DNA of 64,000 nt from the NCBI GenBank assembly GCA_963793105.1, contig CAWBZB010000008.1:248001-312000 (forward strand), given 5' to 3'. The notes under the pieces were generated by a model. The model was given only the letters and a program-made list of their open reading frames with translations, was not told where the DNA came from and ran no database searches. A program made the translations under genes and the position numbers. This DNA comes from UBA10649 sp963793105. Lineage in GTDB: Bacteria > Actinomycetota > Actinomycetes > S36-B12. Shown one piece after another: positions 14,986-23,862 of the stretch (the stretch's first letter is position 1; the number at the start of each line of letters is the position of its first letter).

Positions 14986-15885
14986 TCAGACGGCTCCGGG
15001 GCCGACGCGAGCAGCGATGGCCGCGGCCAGCCTCGCCGGCGCCTGCTCACTGTGCAGGAGGAAGAGCGACGGCTCGGTGAGCTCGAGCTCGAGCAGTTGC
15101 GGCGCCCCGTCCGGAGCGGGAATGAGATCCACCCGCGCGAAGAGGGTCGCGTCGAGTCCCCCCGGGATGGCGGCCACGACCCGCTCGGACACGGCCCTCT
15201 CCTGCGCCGTCGGGTCCCGCGGGTCGATCTGCTCCTGGACGAACAGCCCCTCCACGCGGGCTCCCTCGACCCCTCGCGCGAGCAGCGGCCCCTTGCGGAT
15301 GGCGTGCGAGAACTCCCCGCCGATGAACAGGACCGCCGTCTCGCCGACGGTGTCGACCGCCTCGAGGTAGGGCTGGAGCATCACGACCCGATCAGCGTCC
15401 AGCAGGGACTGAACGTGACGGCGGGCAGCGCCGAGAGCGGCGTCCGCCGGGTAGCGCATGGTGTCGCGGGACCCGGCGGAGACGGCCGGCTTCACCACGA
15501 AGTCGGAGTAGCCGTCGAACGGCCGCCAGCCCGCGGGGTCGTCGCCCGGTTCGAGGAAGATCGTGGGCACTGCCGGCAGCCCCGCCTCGACGAGGTCGCG
15601 GAGATACCGCTTGTCGGTGTTCCACTCGATCACCGATGCCGGGTTCAGCAGCAGCGTCGAGTCGGAGACGCGCCGGATCCAGTCCAGGAAGGCCGGGCGG
15701 TCCTGGGAGTAGTCCCAGGTCTCCCGCACGATCACCGCGTCGAAGGACGCCCAGTCGATCCCGTCGTCGGTCCAGACCGCGGGAACGCCGGTGATGCCGA
15801 CGGCATCGAGCGCCGGAACGAGCAGCCGGTCGTCGTCGTCGAGCAGCGGGAACTCGCGGCAGGTGGCGAGCGCGACTCTCGGCAC
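14986..15885 (-). CDS. ATP-grasp domain protein (RimK-like)
   Basis: The protein has about 299 residues from the GTG at 15885, which follows GAGGAG. It starts VPRVALATCREFPLLDDDD and shows ATP-grasp features: VVKPAVSAGSRDTMRYPAD (lysine and glycine-rich loop), then VMLQPYLEAVDTVGETAVLF and a C-terminal LLELELTEPSLFLLH with metal-ligand acids. The family forms acyl-phosphate intermediates and ligates carboxylates to amines. This subgroup is similar in layout to ligases annotated near glutathione, cycloserine or amino-acid ligation pathways. No partner gene is adjacent, so the substrate is open. Confidence 0.8.
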   Translation of the reverse strand: MPRVALATCREFPLLDDDDRLLVPALDAVGITGVPAVWTDDGIDWASFDAVIVRETWDYSQDRPAFLDWIRRVSDSTLLLNPASVIEWNTDKRYLRDLVEAGLPAVPTIFLEPGDDPAGWRPFDGYSDFVVKPAVSAGSRDTMRYPADAALGAARRHVQSLLDADRVVMLQPYLEAVDTVGETAVLFIGGEFSHAIRKGPLLARGVEGARVEGLFVQEQIDPRDPTAQERAVSERVVAAIPGGLDATLFARVDLIPAPDGAPQLLELELTEPSLFLLHSEQAPARLAAAIAARVGPGAV

Positions 15886-15923
15886 GGTGGACTCCTCGTC
15901 GGGGCGGGGCCACACTGCTCGTC

Positions 15924-16223
15924 ATGGCCGCCCGCAAGTATGCCCCGCCCAGGACGTGGATCGCCGCGGGCGGTGACTGGCCGGAGGGGCCGTTCGCCGA
16001 TGATGCTCCGCCCTATGCCACCGTGACCGCGGCCGTGGTGCGGCACTACCGCCAGTCCGCGGGCAGTCGCAGCCTGCGCTCGGTGGCGGCAGCGGCCGGC
16101 ATCGACCCGACCAGCCTCGGGCGCACGCTCTCGGGTGAGACGGTGCCCGACGTGCACACCGTCGCGGTGCTGGAGGAGGCGCTCGGCGTCCCGCTGTGGC
16201 CGGACTACCCGCGCATCGGCTGA
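15924..16223 (+). CDS. Small helix-turn-helix (Xre-like) protein
   Basis: A 99-residue protein with a DNA-binding-like core: VVRHYRQSAGSRSLRSVAAA, AGIDPTSLGRTLSGETVPDV and HTVAVLEEALGVPLWP, the order of helices expected of a lambda-repressor/Xre domain at about residues 38-92. The N-terminal 35 residues (RTWIAAGGDWPEG) are unusual. It is divergent from the ATP-grasp gene, with about 40 bases between the preferred starts. It may be a local regulator; its target is unknown. Confidence 0.7.
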   Translation: MAARKYAPPRTWIAAGGDWPEGPFADDAPPYATVTAAVVRHYRQSAGSRSLRSVAAAAGIDPTSLGRTLSGETVPDVHTVAVLEEALGVPLWPDYPRIG

Positions 16224-16224
16224 C

Positions 16225-16626
16225 CTACTCGGTGATGGTCAGCGTGATGTCGCGAACGGCGCCGCTGGGGTCCGTCACGACGATCACCGCGGTGCCGGGA
16301 GCCAGGGCCTTGCCGCCCGGGTTGAACATCGCGCCACCCTCCTCGCGGGCCTGGGTGAGCTCGACGAGCTCGGGCTGATCGGTGGCGACCGTGGTGCCGA
16401 CGAGCTGATTCTCCGGAACGATGATGTCGAGGAAGTCGCCGACCTTGGCGGCGGCGGTGTCCTGGTCCTCGGTGATGATCACCGGCGGAAGCATCTGCGT
16501 GCTGCTGTCCGACGCGGCGGCGGACTCGGAGGCCGCCGGCTCGCTGGCGGACGAGCAGCCGGCGAGCAGGGCGACGCCGAGCAGAGCGGCGGCGCTGACG
16601 GCGGCGGCGGTACGGGTGCGGCTCAT
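16225..16626 (-). CDS. Secreted lipoprotein, hypothetical
   Basis: The 133-residue protein from ATG 16626 has a lipoprotein signal (AAALLGVALLAGCSS) with the lipid Cys near residue 21. An Ala/Ser linker is followed by a beta-rich domain (FLDIIVPENQLVGTTVATDQ to GTAVIVVTDPSGAVRDITLT). The compact fold with a conserved-looking PGTAVIVV resembles inhibitor-like or chagasin-like beta domains, but I cannot assign it. It would sit on the outer face of the membrane. Its stop nearly touches that of the convergent gene at 15924. Confidence 0.65.
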   Translation of the reverse strand: MSRTRTAAAVSAAALLGVALLAGCSSASEPAASESAAASDSSTQMLPPVIITEDQDTAAAKVGDFLDIIVPENQLVGTTVATDQPELVELTQAREEGGAMFNPGGKALAPGTAVIVVTDPSGAVRDITLTITE

Positions 16627-16690
16627 GCGATGGACTCCTTCGGAACGGACGGACGAACGCTGGCTGGTGTGTACCCGCATCTGGCCAAGG

Positions 16691-17149
16691 CTAAACGTCG
16701 CTGGCGCCATGGGTCTGATCGAGTCGGGCGAGCTTGTCGATCCGGCCGCGATGCCGGCCGCCGTCGAAGTCCGTCTCCAGGAACACCCGCAGGGCCTCGA
16801 TCGCCGCGTCCGGCTCGGTGAACCGCTCGCCGAAGCAGGCGACATTCGCGTCGTTGTGGCGGCGCGTCATCTCCGCGTCCTGGTCGTCGCGCATCACGCC
16901 GCCCCGCACGCCCGGCACCTTGTTGGCGGCCATGCAGATTCCCTGGCCGCTTCCGCACACGGCGACCCCGCGGTCGACGTCGCCCGCCGCGACCGCCCGG
17001 CCGACCAGCGCGCCGTAGTGCGGGTAGTCCACGCGGTCCTCGCTGAACGTGCCCAGGTCGGTGACCTCATGGCCGTTGTCGAGCAGCCACTGCTTGAGCG
17101 TCTCCTTCAGGCGGTAGCCGGCGTGATCGGATCCGACGGCGATCCTCAT
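16691..17149 (-). CDS. rpiB: Ribose-5-phosphate isomerase B family sugar-phosphate isomerase
   Basis: The 152-residue protein matches the RpiB/LacAB family. MRIAVGSDHAGYRLKE holds the phosphate-binding start, and VAVCGSGQGICMAANK holds the catalytic Cys and the anion-hole glycines. RpiB interconverts ribose 5-phosphate and ribulose 5-phosphate; close relatives act on other sugar phosphates such as D-erythrulose 4-phosphate or allose 6-phosphate. It overlaps the kinase gene by ATGA and is the last gene of a three-gene operon, so it probably handles the kinase product. The exact sugar cannot be told. Confidence 0.9.
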   Translation of the reverse strand: MRIAVGSDHAGYRLKETLKQWLLDNGHEVTDLGTFSEDRVDYPHYGALVGRAVAAGDVDRGVAVCGSGQGICMAANKVPGVRGGVMRDDQDAEMTRRHNDANVACFGERFTEPDAAIEALRVFLETDFDGGRHRGRIDKLARLDQTHGASDV

Positions 17150-18561
17150 GGTTCCTCCCGGATGGTGGCGGACGCCACCATCCTGCCCCGTCGCTCGGCC
17201 AGCATGGCCGTCGCCTCCGGATCAGGCGTCACCACGGCACTGTGGGGCGTCGGTCGCGGGTTGCTCGAGACGCCGGCGGCGAGCAGTGCGGCCCCGACGA
17301 CGGCGGCATCCGGCGCATCGGTCACCGCCAGCGCCAGTCCGGTGGCATCGGCCAGGAGCTGGCGGAAGGCAGGGTCGTGCGTGCCACCGCCGACCAGCGG
17401 GACGATCTCCGGCATCGGCGCACCGGACTCCTGCACGGCGGCGGCTCCCAGGGCCACTGCCTGGGCGACGCCCTCCAGGACGCTGCGCAGCATCGCCGCC
17501 CGGTCGGTGGCCAGGCTCAGCCGCTGCCAGGATCCCCGCAGTCCCGGGTCCATGAAGGGGGTGCGCTCACCCGACAGGTACGGAACGAAGATCGGGTCGT
17601 CCTCGCGGACACCGCCGGCCAGCGCGAGGGCCGCCTCGTCGACCGAGGCGCCGAACCAGGCCAGGGCCGCGGTCAGGGACAGCCCCGCGCTCTGCACCGC
17701 GCCGATGCGGTACCAGCCTTCGCCGGGGGCGCCGGCGATCGCGAAGGTGTGGGTGCGCAGACTCGCGTCCAACTGCGGCGACGGCAGTCTGCGCACGACC
17801 TGCGCGCCGCTGCCGACGGCGATGAAGCCCTCGTCCGGTCCGACGCCCAGGCCGCTCAGGGCGCAGGCCGTGTCCGCCGCACCCACGACGCAGGGCACGC
17901 CCGACCCCTCGGCGGTCACGGTCACCTCCCCGACGCGGGCGGTGGAGGCGAGGATCGGCGGCAGCAGGGCCGACGGAAGGCCGACCCAGGTCCCGGCCCG
18001 CTCGGACCAGCCACCGGCCACGACGTCGTACAGCAGCGTGCCCGACGCATCGCTCGGATCGGTGGCCGGCTCCCCGCCCAGACTGACGCGCAGCCAGTCC
18101 TTCGGCTGCATGACGTGTGCGGCCCGCGCCATGACCTCGGGCTCGTTCTCGATGAGCCAGGCCAGGGTCGTCGCGGCGAAGCCGGTGACCGCGGGGGAGC
18201 CGAGCCGGCTCAGCTCCGCTGGCTCGAGGTCGTGCGCCAGCGCCCGCGCCTGCTCGACCGACCGGCCGTCGGCCCACAGGATCGCCGGTCGCAGGGGCTG
18301 GAAGGCGGCGTCCGTGACGACGACTCCGTGCATCTGCCCGGAGAAGCCCACCGCCTCGATGGGCACGCGGCCGCCCGAGGTGGCCTCCGCGACCGCCTGC
18401 CGTGTCGCCTCCAGCCATTCGAGCGGATCGCCTTCCGCCCACCCGGGATGCGGCGCTCTCACCGCGTAGGGCTGACGCGCCTTGTGCTCGATCGCGCCGT
18501 CGTCGGCGACCAGCGCGGCCTTGACCGAGCCGGTGCCGAGGTCGATCCCGAGCGTCGTCAT
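17146..18561 (-). CDS. xylB: FGGY-family sugar kinase, xylulokinase-like
   Basis: The 471-residue protein starts MTTLGIDLGTGSVKAALVAD, the ATP phosphate-1 motif of FGGY kinases. It contains AVGFSGQMHGVVVTDA (the substrate MHG motif of xylulokinases) and ends with adenosine-site sequence such as VPLVGGGTHDPAFRQLLADA. The normal reaction is D-xylulose plus ATP to xylulose 5-phosphate. It overlaps its neighbours on both sides by ATGA, so epimerase, kinase and isomerase are translationally coupled. The operon lacks xylose isomerase, so another ketose may be the natural substrate. Confidence 0.88.
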   Translation of the reverse strand: MTTLGIDLGTGSVKAALVADDGAIEHKARQPYAVRAPHPGWAEGDPLEWLEATRQAVAEATSGGRVPIEAVGFSGQMHGVVVTDAAFQPLRPAILWADGRSVEQARALAHDLEPAELSRLGSPAVTGFAATTLAWLIENEPEVMARAAHVMQPKDWLRVSLGGEPATDPSDASGTLLYDVVAGGWSERAGTWVGLPSALLPPILASTARVGEVTVTAEGSGVPCVVGAADTACALSGLGVGPDEGFIAVGSGAQVVRRLPSPQLDASLRTHTFAIAGAPGEGWYRIGAVQSAGLSLTAALAWFGASVDEAALALAGGVREDDPIFVPYLSGERTPFMDPGLRGSWQRLSLATDRAAMLRSVLEGVAQAVALGAAAVQESGAPMPEIVPLVGGGTHDPAFRQLLADATGLALAVTDAPDAAVVGAALLAAGVSSNPRPTPHSAVVTPDPEATAMLAERRGRMVASATIREEP

Positions 18562-19421
18562 CGGGACCCCTCAAGCATGCCCTCGACGAACTGGCGGGCC
18601 TGCACCGCCAGATCGGTCCCGTCGCTCCAGGTGTTCCGCCAGATCGCGAGCCGCACCGACAGGTTCGGATCCACGACGGCCGACGAGAAGGACTCGAACG
18701 TGATGGGACCTCGGTAGTCGATCTCGGCGAGGGCATCGAAGAACCCCCGGAAGTCGACCGTCCCGGTGCCGAGGTAGCCCCGATGCGACTCCCCTACGTG
18801 CACGTATCCCAGCCGGTCACCGCAGGCGAGGATCGGACTGCGGAAGTCCTCCTCCTCGATGTTCATGTGGTAGACGTCCGCGTGCACGTAGACGTTGTCC
18901 TCGCCGACCTCGTCGATGAAGTCCAGCGTCTGCTGAGCGGTGTTGAGCAGGTTGCTCTCGTACCTGTTCACGAACTCCAGGCCGATCGGGATCCCGGCGG
19001 CGGCCGCCTCTTGGGCGACCTCGCGGACCACCGACGCCGAGTTCGCGCGCGCCCGATCCGTGGCGGGGGCCCGGTACCGGTCGAGCGCCCCGAAGATGAC
19101 GCCGCCCAGGTAGATCGCCCCGACGTCCCGGGCCAGCCCGAGGGCCGCCATGAGCGTCTCGCGGCCGCGCTCGACGCACGCGAGGTCCTCGGAGTTGATG
19201 TCGGTGGCGTGGTCCAGGCCCAGGGACAGCGAGGTGGCCAGGCCATGGCGGGCCAGGGCCGCACGCGTCGACGGGACATCGATGGACGCCGGGTCGAACG
19301 CGGGGATCTCCAGGAGGCCGAAGCCGGCGGCCTGCGTCGACGACGCGGCCAGCTCGCACTCGTCCTCGCTCCACCCGCCCACCCACACCAAGGCGTGGAC
19401 GCCGAGGAGGTTGTGGGGCAC
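18558..19421 (-). CDS. Sugar isomerase/epimerase, TIM-barrel (tagatose 3-epimerase-like)
   Basis: The 287-residue protein has an AP-endonuclease-2-type TIM barrel. Candidate metal ligands appear in order: Glu in IGLEFVNRYESN, Asp in YVHADVYHMN, His in YVHVGESHRGYLGTG and Glu in ITFESFS. This E-D-H-E set is characteristic of ketose 3-epimerases of the tagatose/psicose/L-ribulose type and of hydroxypyruvate isomerases. A GTG start follows AGGAGG. It is the first gene of the operon with the kinase and RpiB, and would feed an epimerised ketose to the kinase. Confidence 0.82.
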   Translation of the reverse strand: MPHNLLGVHALVWVGGWSEDECELAASSTQAAGFGLLEIPAFDPASIDVPSTRAALARHGLATSLSLGLDHATDINSEDLACVERGRETLMAALGLARDVGAIYLGGVIFGALDRYRAPATDRARANSASVVREVAQEAAAAGIPIGLEFVNRYESNLLNTAQQTLDFIDEVGEDNVYVHADVYHMNIEEEDFRSPILACGDRLGYVHVGESHRGYLGTGTVDFRGFFDALAEIDYRGPITFESFSSAVVDPNLSVRLAIWRNTWSDGTDLAVQARQFVEGMLEGSR

Positions 19422-19433
19422 GAGCCCTCCTCA

Positions 19434-19473
19434 GTGTCAGACCTGCCGACACGCATCGACGGATTGCGGCAAT
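19434..19473. promoter_or_regulatory. Intergenic operator candidates between divergent sugar genes
   Basis: In the 61-base gap between the epimerase and ribokinase genes lie GTGTC-N9-GACAC and the perfect 11-base palindrome ATTGCGGCAAT (19463-19473). A shared regulator for both directions is plausible. No regulator gene is adjacent. Confidence 0.4.
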
Positions 19474-19482
19474 ACTGGCCCC

Positions 19483-20400
19483 ATGCTTTCACGCGTCGTT
19501 GTCGTCGGCAGTCTCAACGTGGATCTCGTCATCAGTCTGGAGCGGATGCCCGACTCCGGCGAGACGGTCTTCGGCGATCGCCTCGAGCAGCATGCCGGCG
19601 GCAAGGGCCTCAACCAGGCGGTCGCCGCAGCGCGACTCGGCGCCCCGGTATCCATGATCGGCGCAGTCGGCAGTGAGCCCTCGGGTGACTTCCTGCGCAC
19701 GGTCGTGACCCGGGACCGGATCGACGGATCCGGCATCGCCACGATCGACGGGATCTCCGGCACCGCCGTCATCGAGGTGGATGCCAAGGGCGCCAATCGC
19801 ATCGTGGTGATCGCCGGCGCCAACGCGCACGTGTCGGCCGCGCACGTGACCGCGTCCATGGCCGCCATCCCGGACGCCGGGATCGTGCTCGTCCAGGGGG
19901 AGATCCCGACCGACGCCGTCGTCGCGGCCCTGCGAGCGGGCCGGGAGGCCGGCGCTCGGACGATCTTCAATCCCGCTCCGGTCAGCGACTTCCCCGAGGC
20001 CCTCTACAAGGATGTCGACATCATCATCCCCAACGAGCATGAGGCCGCCCTGCTCACCGGCCAGGAGACGGGCACCACCGCCGATGCCACGGACGCCGCG
20101 CGAACCCTCGTGCAGATGGGCGTGGGCACCGCCATCGTCACGCGGGGCGTCCGCGGCGCCGTGTGGGCGACCGCGGAGGCGACCGGATCGTGCGGTGCCT
20201 TCCATGTCGTCCCGGTCGACACCGTCGCCGCCGGCGACGCCTTCTGCGGAGGTCTCTGCGCGGCCCTGGCGGAGGGGCTGAGCATCAGCGAGGCGCTGAG
20301 ATGGGGCAGCGCCGCGGGCGCCCTCGCCGCGACGGTCGCCGGGGCCGTCCCGTCGCTCCCCTACCGCGAACGGGTCGAGGCGCTCGTCAACGCCGGCTGA
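19483..20400 (+). CDS. rbsK: Ribokinase (PfkB family)
   Basis: The 305-residue protein starts MLSRVVVVGSLNVDLVISLE. PfkB signatures are visible: HAGGKGLNQAVAAARLGAPV near residue 38, the adenine-binding region VTRGVRGAVWATAEATG, and the catalytic anion-hole motif VDTVAAGDAFCGGLCAALAE with its general-base Asp. It phosphorylates ribose to ribose 5-phosphate, the substrate of RpiB. It is transcribed away from the rpiB-xylB-epimerase operon across a 61-base gap. No ribose transporter is in the window. Confidence 0.9.
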   Translation: MLSRVVVVGSLNVDLVISLERMPDSGETVFGDRLEQHAGGKGLNQAVAAARLGAPVSMIGAVGSEPSGDFLRTVVTRDRIDGSGIATIDGISGTAVIEVDAKGANRIVVIAGANAHVSAAHVTASMAAIPDAGIVLVQGEIPTDAVVAALRAGREAGARTIFNPAPVSDFPEALYKDVDIIIPNEHEAALLTGQETGTTADATDAARTLVQMGVGTAIVTRGVRGAVWATAEATGSCGAFHVVPVDTVAAGDAFCGGLCAALAEGLSISEALRWGSAAGALAATVAGAVPSLPYRERVEALVNAG

Positions 20401-20405
20401 CGACC

Positions 20406-21056
20406 TCAGGTGAGTCCGAGCTCCCTGGCCGCCTCGTCGAACACGGCCGCCGGATCGCGCACGTCGAGCAGCAGGCTCCGCAGGCCCACGTCCAGCCCGC
20501 CCTGCACGTACGTCGGGTTGTCGTCGATGAAGACGATCTCGTCCGCCGGCAGGCCCATCCGCTCGATGGCGACCAGGTAGGGCTCGGGCTTCGGCTTGCG
20601 GACGCCCAGCTCCGTGGAGTCCACCAGCACGGGGAAGTAGTCGAACCACGGCTGCGACTCCACCCACTCGCGACCCTGGAAGTCCATGAGCTCGTTGGTG
20701 AGGATGCCCACGGCACGGCCCTGTGCCACGCACGCCTCCACGAGCGCCAGGCCTTCGGGCCGTACGGCGTCGACGCCCGGCTGCTGGAACATGGCCCGCA
20801 TGAGCGTGGGATGACCGTCGAGCGGCGCACCGTTCGCCTGGGCCCTCGCCGCGAACGTCAGCCAGTAGTCCCGCTCGGTGATCTCACCGGCGAGGTAGCG
20901 ATCCCACAGCGCGTCGCCGCCCGGGTCGAGGGGGCCGCGGCCCTCGACGGTCCCCGGCGGGAGTCCCCGCAGCCGCTCGTAGTCGTCGGCGATCTCCCAG
21001 GCGGACTTGAAGAAGACGACGCCGACGTCGAGCAGCAGGCCACGCGCGTGGGTCAT
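20406..21056 (-). CDS. HAD superfamily hydrolase
   Basis: The 216-residue protein has HAD motif I in degenerate form (LLLDVGVVF, the second Asp of DxD replaced by Gly). Motif II/III features follow in VGILTNELMDF and LGVRKPKPEPYLVA (Lys), and motif IV is IVFIDDNPTYVQGG. An alpha-helical cap lies between. The D-x-G-x-V variant is common in a YihX/epoxide-hydrolase-N-like subgroup. It converges on the ribokinase with a 5-base gap. It may act on a sugar phosphate, but that is only suggested by location. Confidence 0.82.
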   Translation of the reverse strand: MTHARGLLLDVGVVFFKSAWEIADDYERLRGLPPGTVEGRGPLDPGGDALWDRYLAGEITERDYWLTFAARAQANGAPLDGHPTLMRAMFQQPGVDAVRPEGLALVEACVAQGRAVGILTNELMDFQGREWVESQPWFDYFPVLVDSTELGVRKPKPEPYLVAIERMGLPADEIVFIDDNPTYVQGGLDVGLRSLLLDVRDPAAVFDEAARELGLT

Positions 21057-21073
21057 GGCCTCATCCAAGCGTT

Positions 21074-23080
21074 CTAGCGCGGCACCGGCAGCGGAGTCGT
21101 GATGACCGTCCCGTTCCGCGTGACGGTCACGCCGTTGGCGTCGATCACGACGGGCACCGACTCCACGTCGGTGCGGGGGACGAAGACCGTGACGAGCACC
21201 TGGCTGTTGGCGCGGGGCTTGAGCTTGGCCTCCCGGTAGAGGACGGCACCGGGCTTCTTCTCGCCCCACTCGCCGGTGAACCAGCCCACGGACGAGCCCT
21301 TCCTCGCCGTGCGGACGTTCCAGCCGCCGGTGCCGGCCTTGTGGACGTCGAGGCGCTTGTCGCCGGCCATGAGGGTCAGCACGTCGTTGACGTTCTCGGC
21401 ACCGATGCCCGGCGGGATCTGCCAGCGCTGGGTGACCGTGCGCGGCGCGTATCTCTTGAGCTTCTTCTTCTTGCCCGGCAGGCGCTTGGCGTTCACGTAG
21501 TCGGCCACGATGATCGCGTCGATCGACCGGACGTACGTCGTGCAGCGCGTGACGTCGACACTGCCCCACGTGCGATCGGCCAGGCAGGTCCGGTCGTTGC
21601 CGCCCAGGGTCCAGTCCGACGTCGACATCAGCTTGCGCACACCGCTGGACTTGGTCCGGCCCACGTTGCTCACGGTGAACGAGGAGTGGGCTGGGCGGGA
21701 CTTCATGAACCAGCGCAGCGAGCTGCCGTTGTCGTACCGGTACGGCCCGGGATCCCCGATCCACTCGACTCCGCGCGAGAAGACCGTGAGCGCAGCGCCG
21801 TCGTCGTGGGTGTGCGCGGTGTTCGGCCGCGTGGAGGAGAACCGCAGCGAGTAGTAGGTGTCCGGCCCGCCGGGCGCGGGGTTCCAGCCGGCTCGGCCGA
21901 AGACGTAGCCGCCGTCGAAGGCGGTGTATACCGGCGTGGGGGGAGCGCCCGCCGTGCCGGCGGAGCGAATCCAGTCGGCGCGCCAGTCACCCACTCCGAA
22001 CGTGTTGCGCAGCGACTGGTTGACGGTGTCGCCCAGCGACGACAGCTTGTAGTCCGGACGCACCGCCTGGGCCACGAACTGGTACAGCAGTCCGCGCAGG
22101 GCGGAGACCGTGCCGGAGGGGATCCCGCAGGTGGCCGCGGCCCGCTCCGCCTGCACCAGCAGCTTCTCGATGTACGAGGCGTACCCCGGCGAGCCCTCGA
22201 CGTCACTGCCGTCGGGCTGGATGAGGCCGCGCGCGATCGACTCGACGTTGCGCCATGCGCGATCCCGACCGGGCGCGTCGCCGACCCAGCAGTACGCGGC
22301 CAGCGCGCCGGTCTGCCGGATGAGCTCGGTGTTGTTGGTGCCGAGGGCGACCTCGCGGTTGGAGCGGAAGCTTCGGATCATGTTCTGCGAGTCACGCAGC
22401 GCAGCGGCCGTGATCAGCGGGTCGTTGAGAGTCTGGGCGGCGCACACCAGCGTCTGCGTCCGCAGGCCGCCGTAGATGGATCCGTCCACCCAGACGCCGC
22501 GACCGCTCTTGTTGTCGTTGATCCAGTAGTAGAGGAGCTGGCGGAACCGCTCGACGAACCTGGGGCTCTGCTTGTGCACGCCGCGGTACAGCAAGGGCAG
22601 CGCCCAGTCCAGGGAGTGCACGTGCCGGTCCCCCGACGTGTCGGTGCCGCTCTGCGGCCGCCAGTTGGGGTGCTCCTTCAGGTAGTAGGTGCCGCCCTTG
22701 CCCATCTTCACCGTGCCGGCCATCAGCTCGCGTGCCTTGCGGCGCTCGACCTTCGGCCGCTGGGACGGGAACAGCGTCTCGCACCACGATCCGAGTGCGG
22801 CGGGCATGACCAGGGGCGGGGGGATGTTCGGGTCAGGCGCGGGCACCACGGGCGCCGGCTCGACGGGGACCGTGGGGTCGGCTGGCACCGCGGGATCTGC
22901 GGGGACCGTCGGGTCTGCGGGGACCGTGGGGTCGGCTGGCACCGCGGTGTCCGTCGGCGCGGGGTCGCCCTCGGCCGCCTGGGCCAGCGGGGAGACGAAC
23001 AGGGCGAGCGCGGTCGAGCCGGCCACCAGCAGGGTGAGACCGGCGGACCGACGACTGTGGCCTCGCCCCGGGAGCAACAT
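21074..23080 (-). CDS. Secreted heparinase II/III-like polysaccharide lyase family protein
   Basis: The 668-residue protein has a signal peptide (LTLLVAGSTALALFVSPLAQ, cut near AAEG) and a repetitive PADPTV-type linker at about 45-75. An all-alpha toroid domain follows, then a C-terminal beta-sandwich. The segment TAHTHDDGAALTVFSRGVEW carries the H-x-H-D-D hallmark of heparinase II/III and alginate lyase families, and GWNVRTARKGSSVGWFTGEW lies in the beta domain. It would be exported and cleave an acidic polysaccharide, or a host or biofilm polymer. The substrate cannot be read. It is convergent with nothing and probably monocistronic. Confidence 0.78.
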   Translation of the reverse strand: MLLPGRGHSRRSAGLTLLVAGSTALALFVSPLAQAAEGDPAPTDTAVPADPTVPADPTVPADPAVPADPTVPVEPAPVVPAPDPNIPPPLVMPAALGSWCETLFPSQRPKVERRKARELMAGTVKMGKGGTYYLKEHPNWRPQSGTDTSGDRHVHSLDWALPLLYRGVHKQSPRFVERFRQLLYYWINDNKSGRGVWVDGSIYGGLRTQTLVCAAQTLNDPLITAAALRDSQNMIRSFRSNREVALGTNNTELIRQTGALAAYCWVGDAPGRDRAWRNVESIARGLIQPDGSDVEGSPGYASYIEKLLVQAERAAATCGIPSGTVSALRGLLYQFVAQAVRPDYKLSSLGDTVNQSLRNTFGVGDWRADWIRSAGTAGAPPTPVYTAFDGGYVFGRAGWNPAPGGPDTYYSLRFSSTRPNTAHTHDDGAALTVFSRGVEWIGDPGPYRYDNGSSLRWFMKSRPAHSSFTVSNVGRTKSSGVRKLMSTSDWTLGGNDRTCLADRTWGSVDVTRCTTYVRSIDAIIVADYVNAKRLPGKKKKLKRYAPRTVTQRWQIPPGIGAENVNDVLTLMAGDKRLDVHKAGTGGWNVRTARKGSSVGWFTGEWGEKKPGAVLYREAKLKPRANSQVLVTVFVPRTDVESVPVVIDANGVTVTRNGTVITTPLPVPR

Positions 23081-23205
23081 CCGTCACATGATGGCAAGGC
23101 GGCGGGGATCACGCCAAATCCGACCGCTATCCGAACGCGCCCCGGCAGTCCGCCCGTCGCCGTGGCGGACGGCGCGCGGCGACGACGTGGGGCGATGATG
23201 CGTGC

Positions 23206-23862
23206 ATGAACGAGATGACGGCAGACGTCGTGCCGCTGGCGATCGCGATCGCCGCATCGCCGTTCACGATCATCCCCGCGATCCTGCTGCTGTTCACGCC
23301 ACGGGCGCGCACGACCAGCGCAGTCTTCCTCGCCGCCTGGTTGCTGGCGCTCGCGGCCGGCGCCACCGCCTTCGTCGCGCTGGCCTCGCTGATCGAGGGC
23401 TTCGAGGAGACCCCGACATGGGCGGCATGGGCGCGCATCCTCCTGGGGGCAGCTCTCGTCGTGCTCGGCATCCGGCAGTGGCTCACTCGGCACACGCCGA
23501 AGCCGACACCGCCCTGGATGCAGCGGATCGAGTCCGCGACACCCCGCAAGGCCATCCGTCTGGCGGTCCTGCTCGCATACGCCAACCCCAAGGTCCTCCT
23601 CCTGACGGCGGCTGCCGGGGTGTCGATCGGCGCGGCTGAGCTCGACGCGGGCAGTACGGCCGTGGCCATCGCGGTGTTCACGGGGTTCGCGGCCATCTCG
23701 GTCGCCGTGCCCGTGCTGCTGTACGCCGCGCTGGGCCAGCGGATGCTGGGCCCGATGGGCAGGGTGCGTGACTGGCTCGAGCGCAACAACTCGGTGGTGA
23801 TGTCGATCGTCATCACGGTCATCGGCGTCCTCGTTCTTGCCGAGGGCGTCAGCGGCCGCTAG
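23206..23862 (+). CDS. GAP/Sap (LysE-type) family transporter
   Basis: The 218-residue protein has six predicted helices: VVPLAIAIAASPFTIIPAIL, AVFLAAWLLALAAGATAFVA and others. The pattern, including ASPFTIIPAILLLF and LLAYANPKVLLLTAAAG, is that of the GAP family (Sap, sulfolipid-1-addressing protein), part of the LysE exporter group. Mycobacterial members move peptidolipids or other envelope lipids across the membrane. The substrate here is unknown. Its 3' end overlaps the convergent DUF2236 gene by 4 bases. Confidence 0.78.
   Translation: MNEMTADVVPLAIAIAASPFTIIPAILLLFTPRARTTSAVFLAAWLLALAAGATAFVALASLIEGFEETPTWAAWARILLGAALVVLGIRQWLTRHTPKPTPPWMQRIESATPRKAIRLAVLLAYANPKVLLLTAAAGVSIGAAELDAGSTAVAIAVFTGFAAISVAVPVLLYAALGQRMLGPMGRVRDWLERNNSVVMSIVITVIGVLVLAEGVSGR

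Noticed and set aside
22850..22960. Possible CRISPR-like array
   Set aside because: The 18-base units are contiguous, in frame and coding (PADPTV); there are no spacers.
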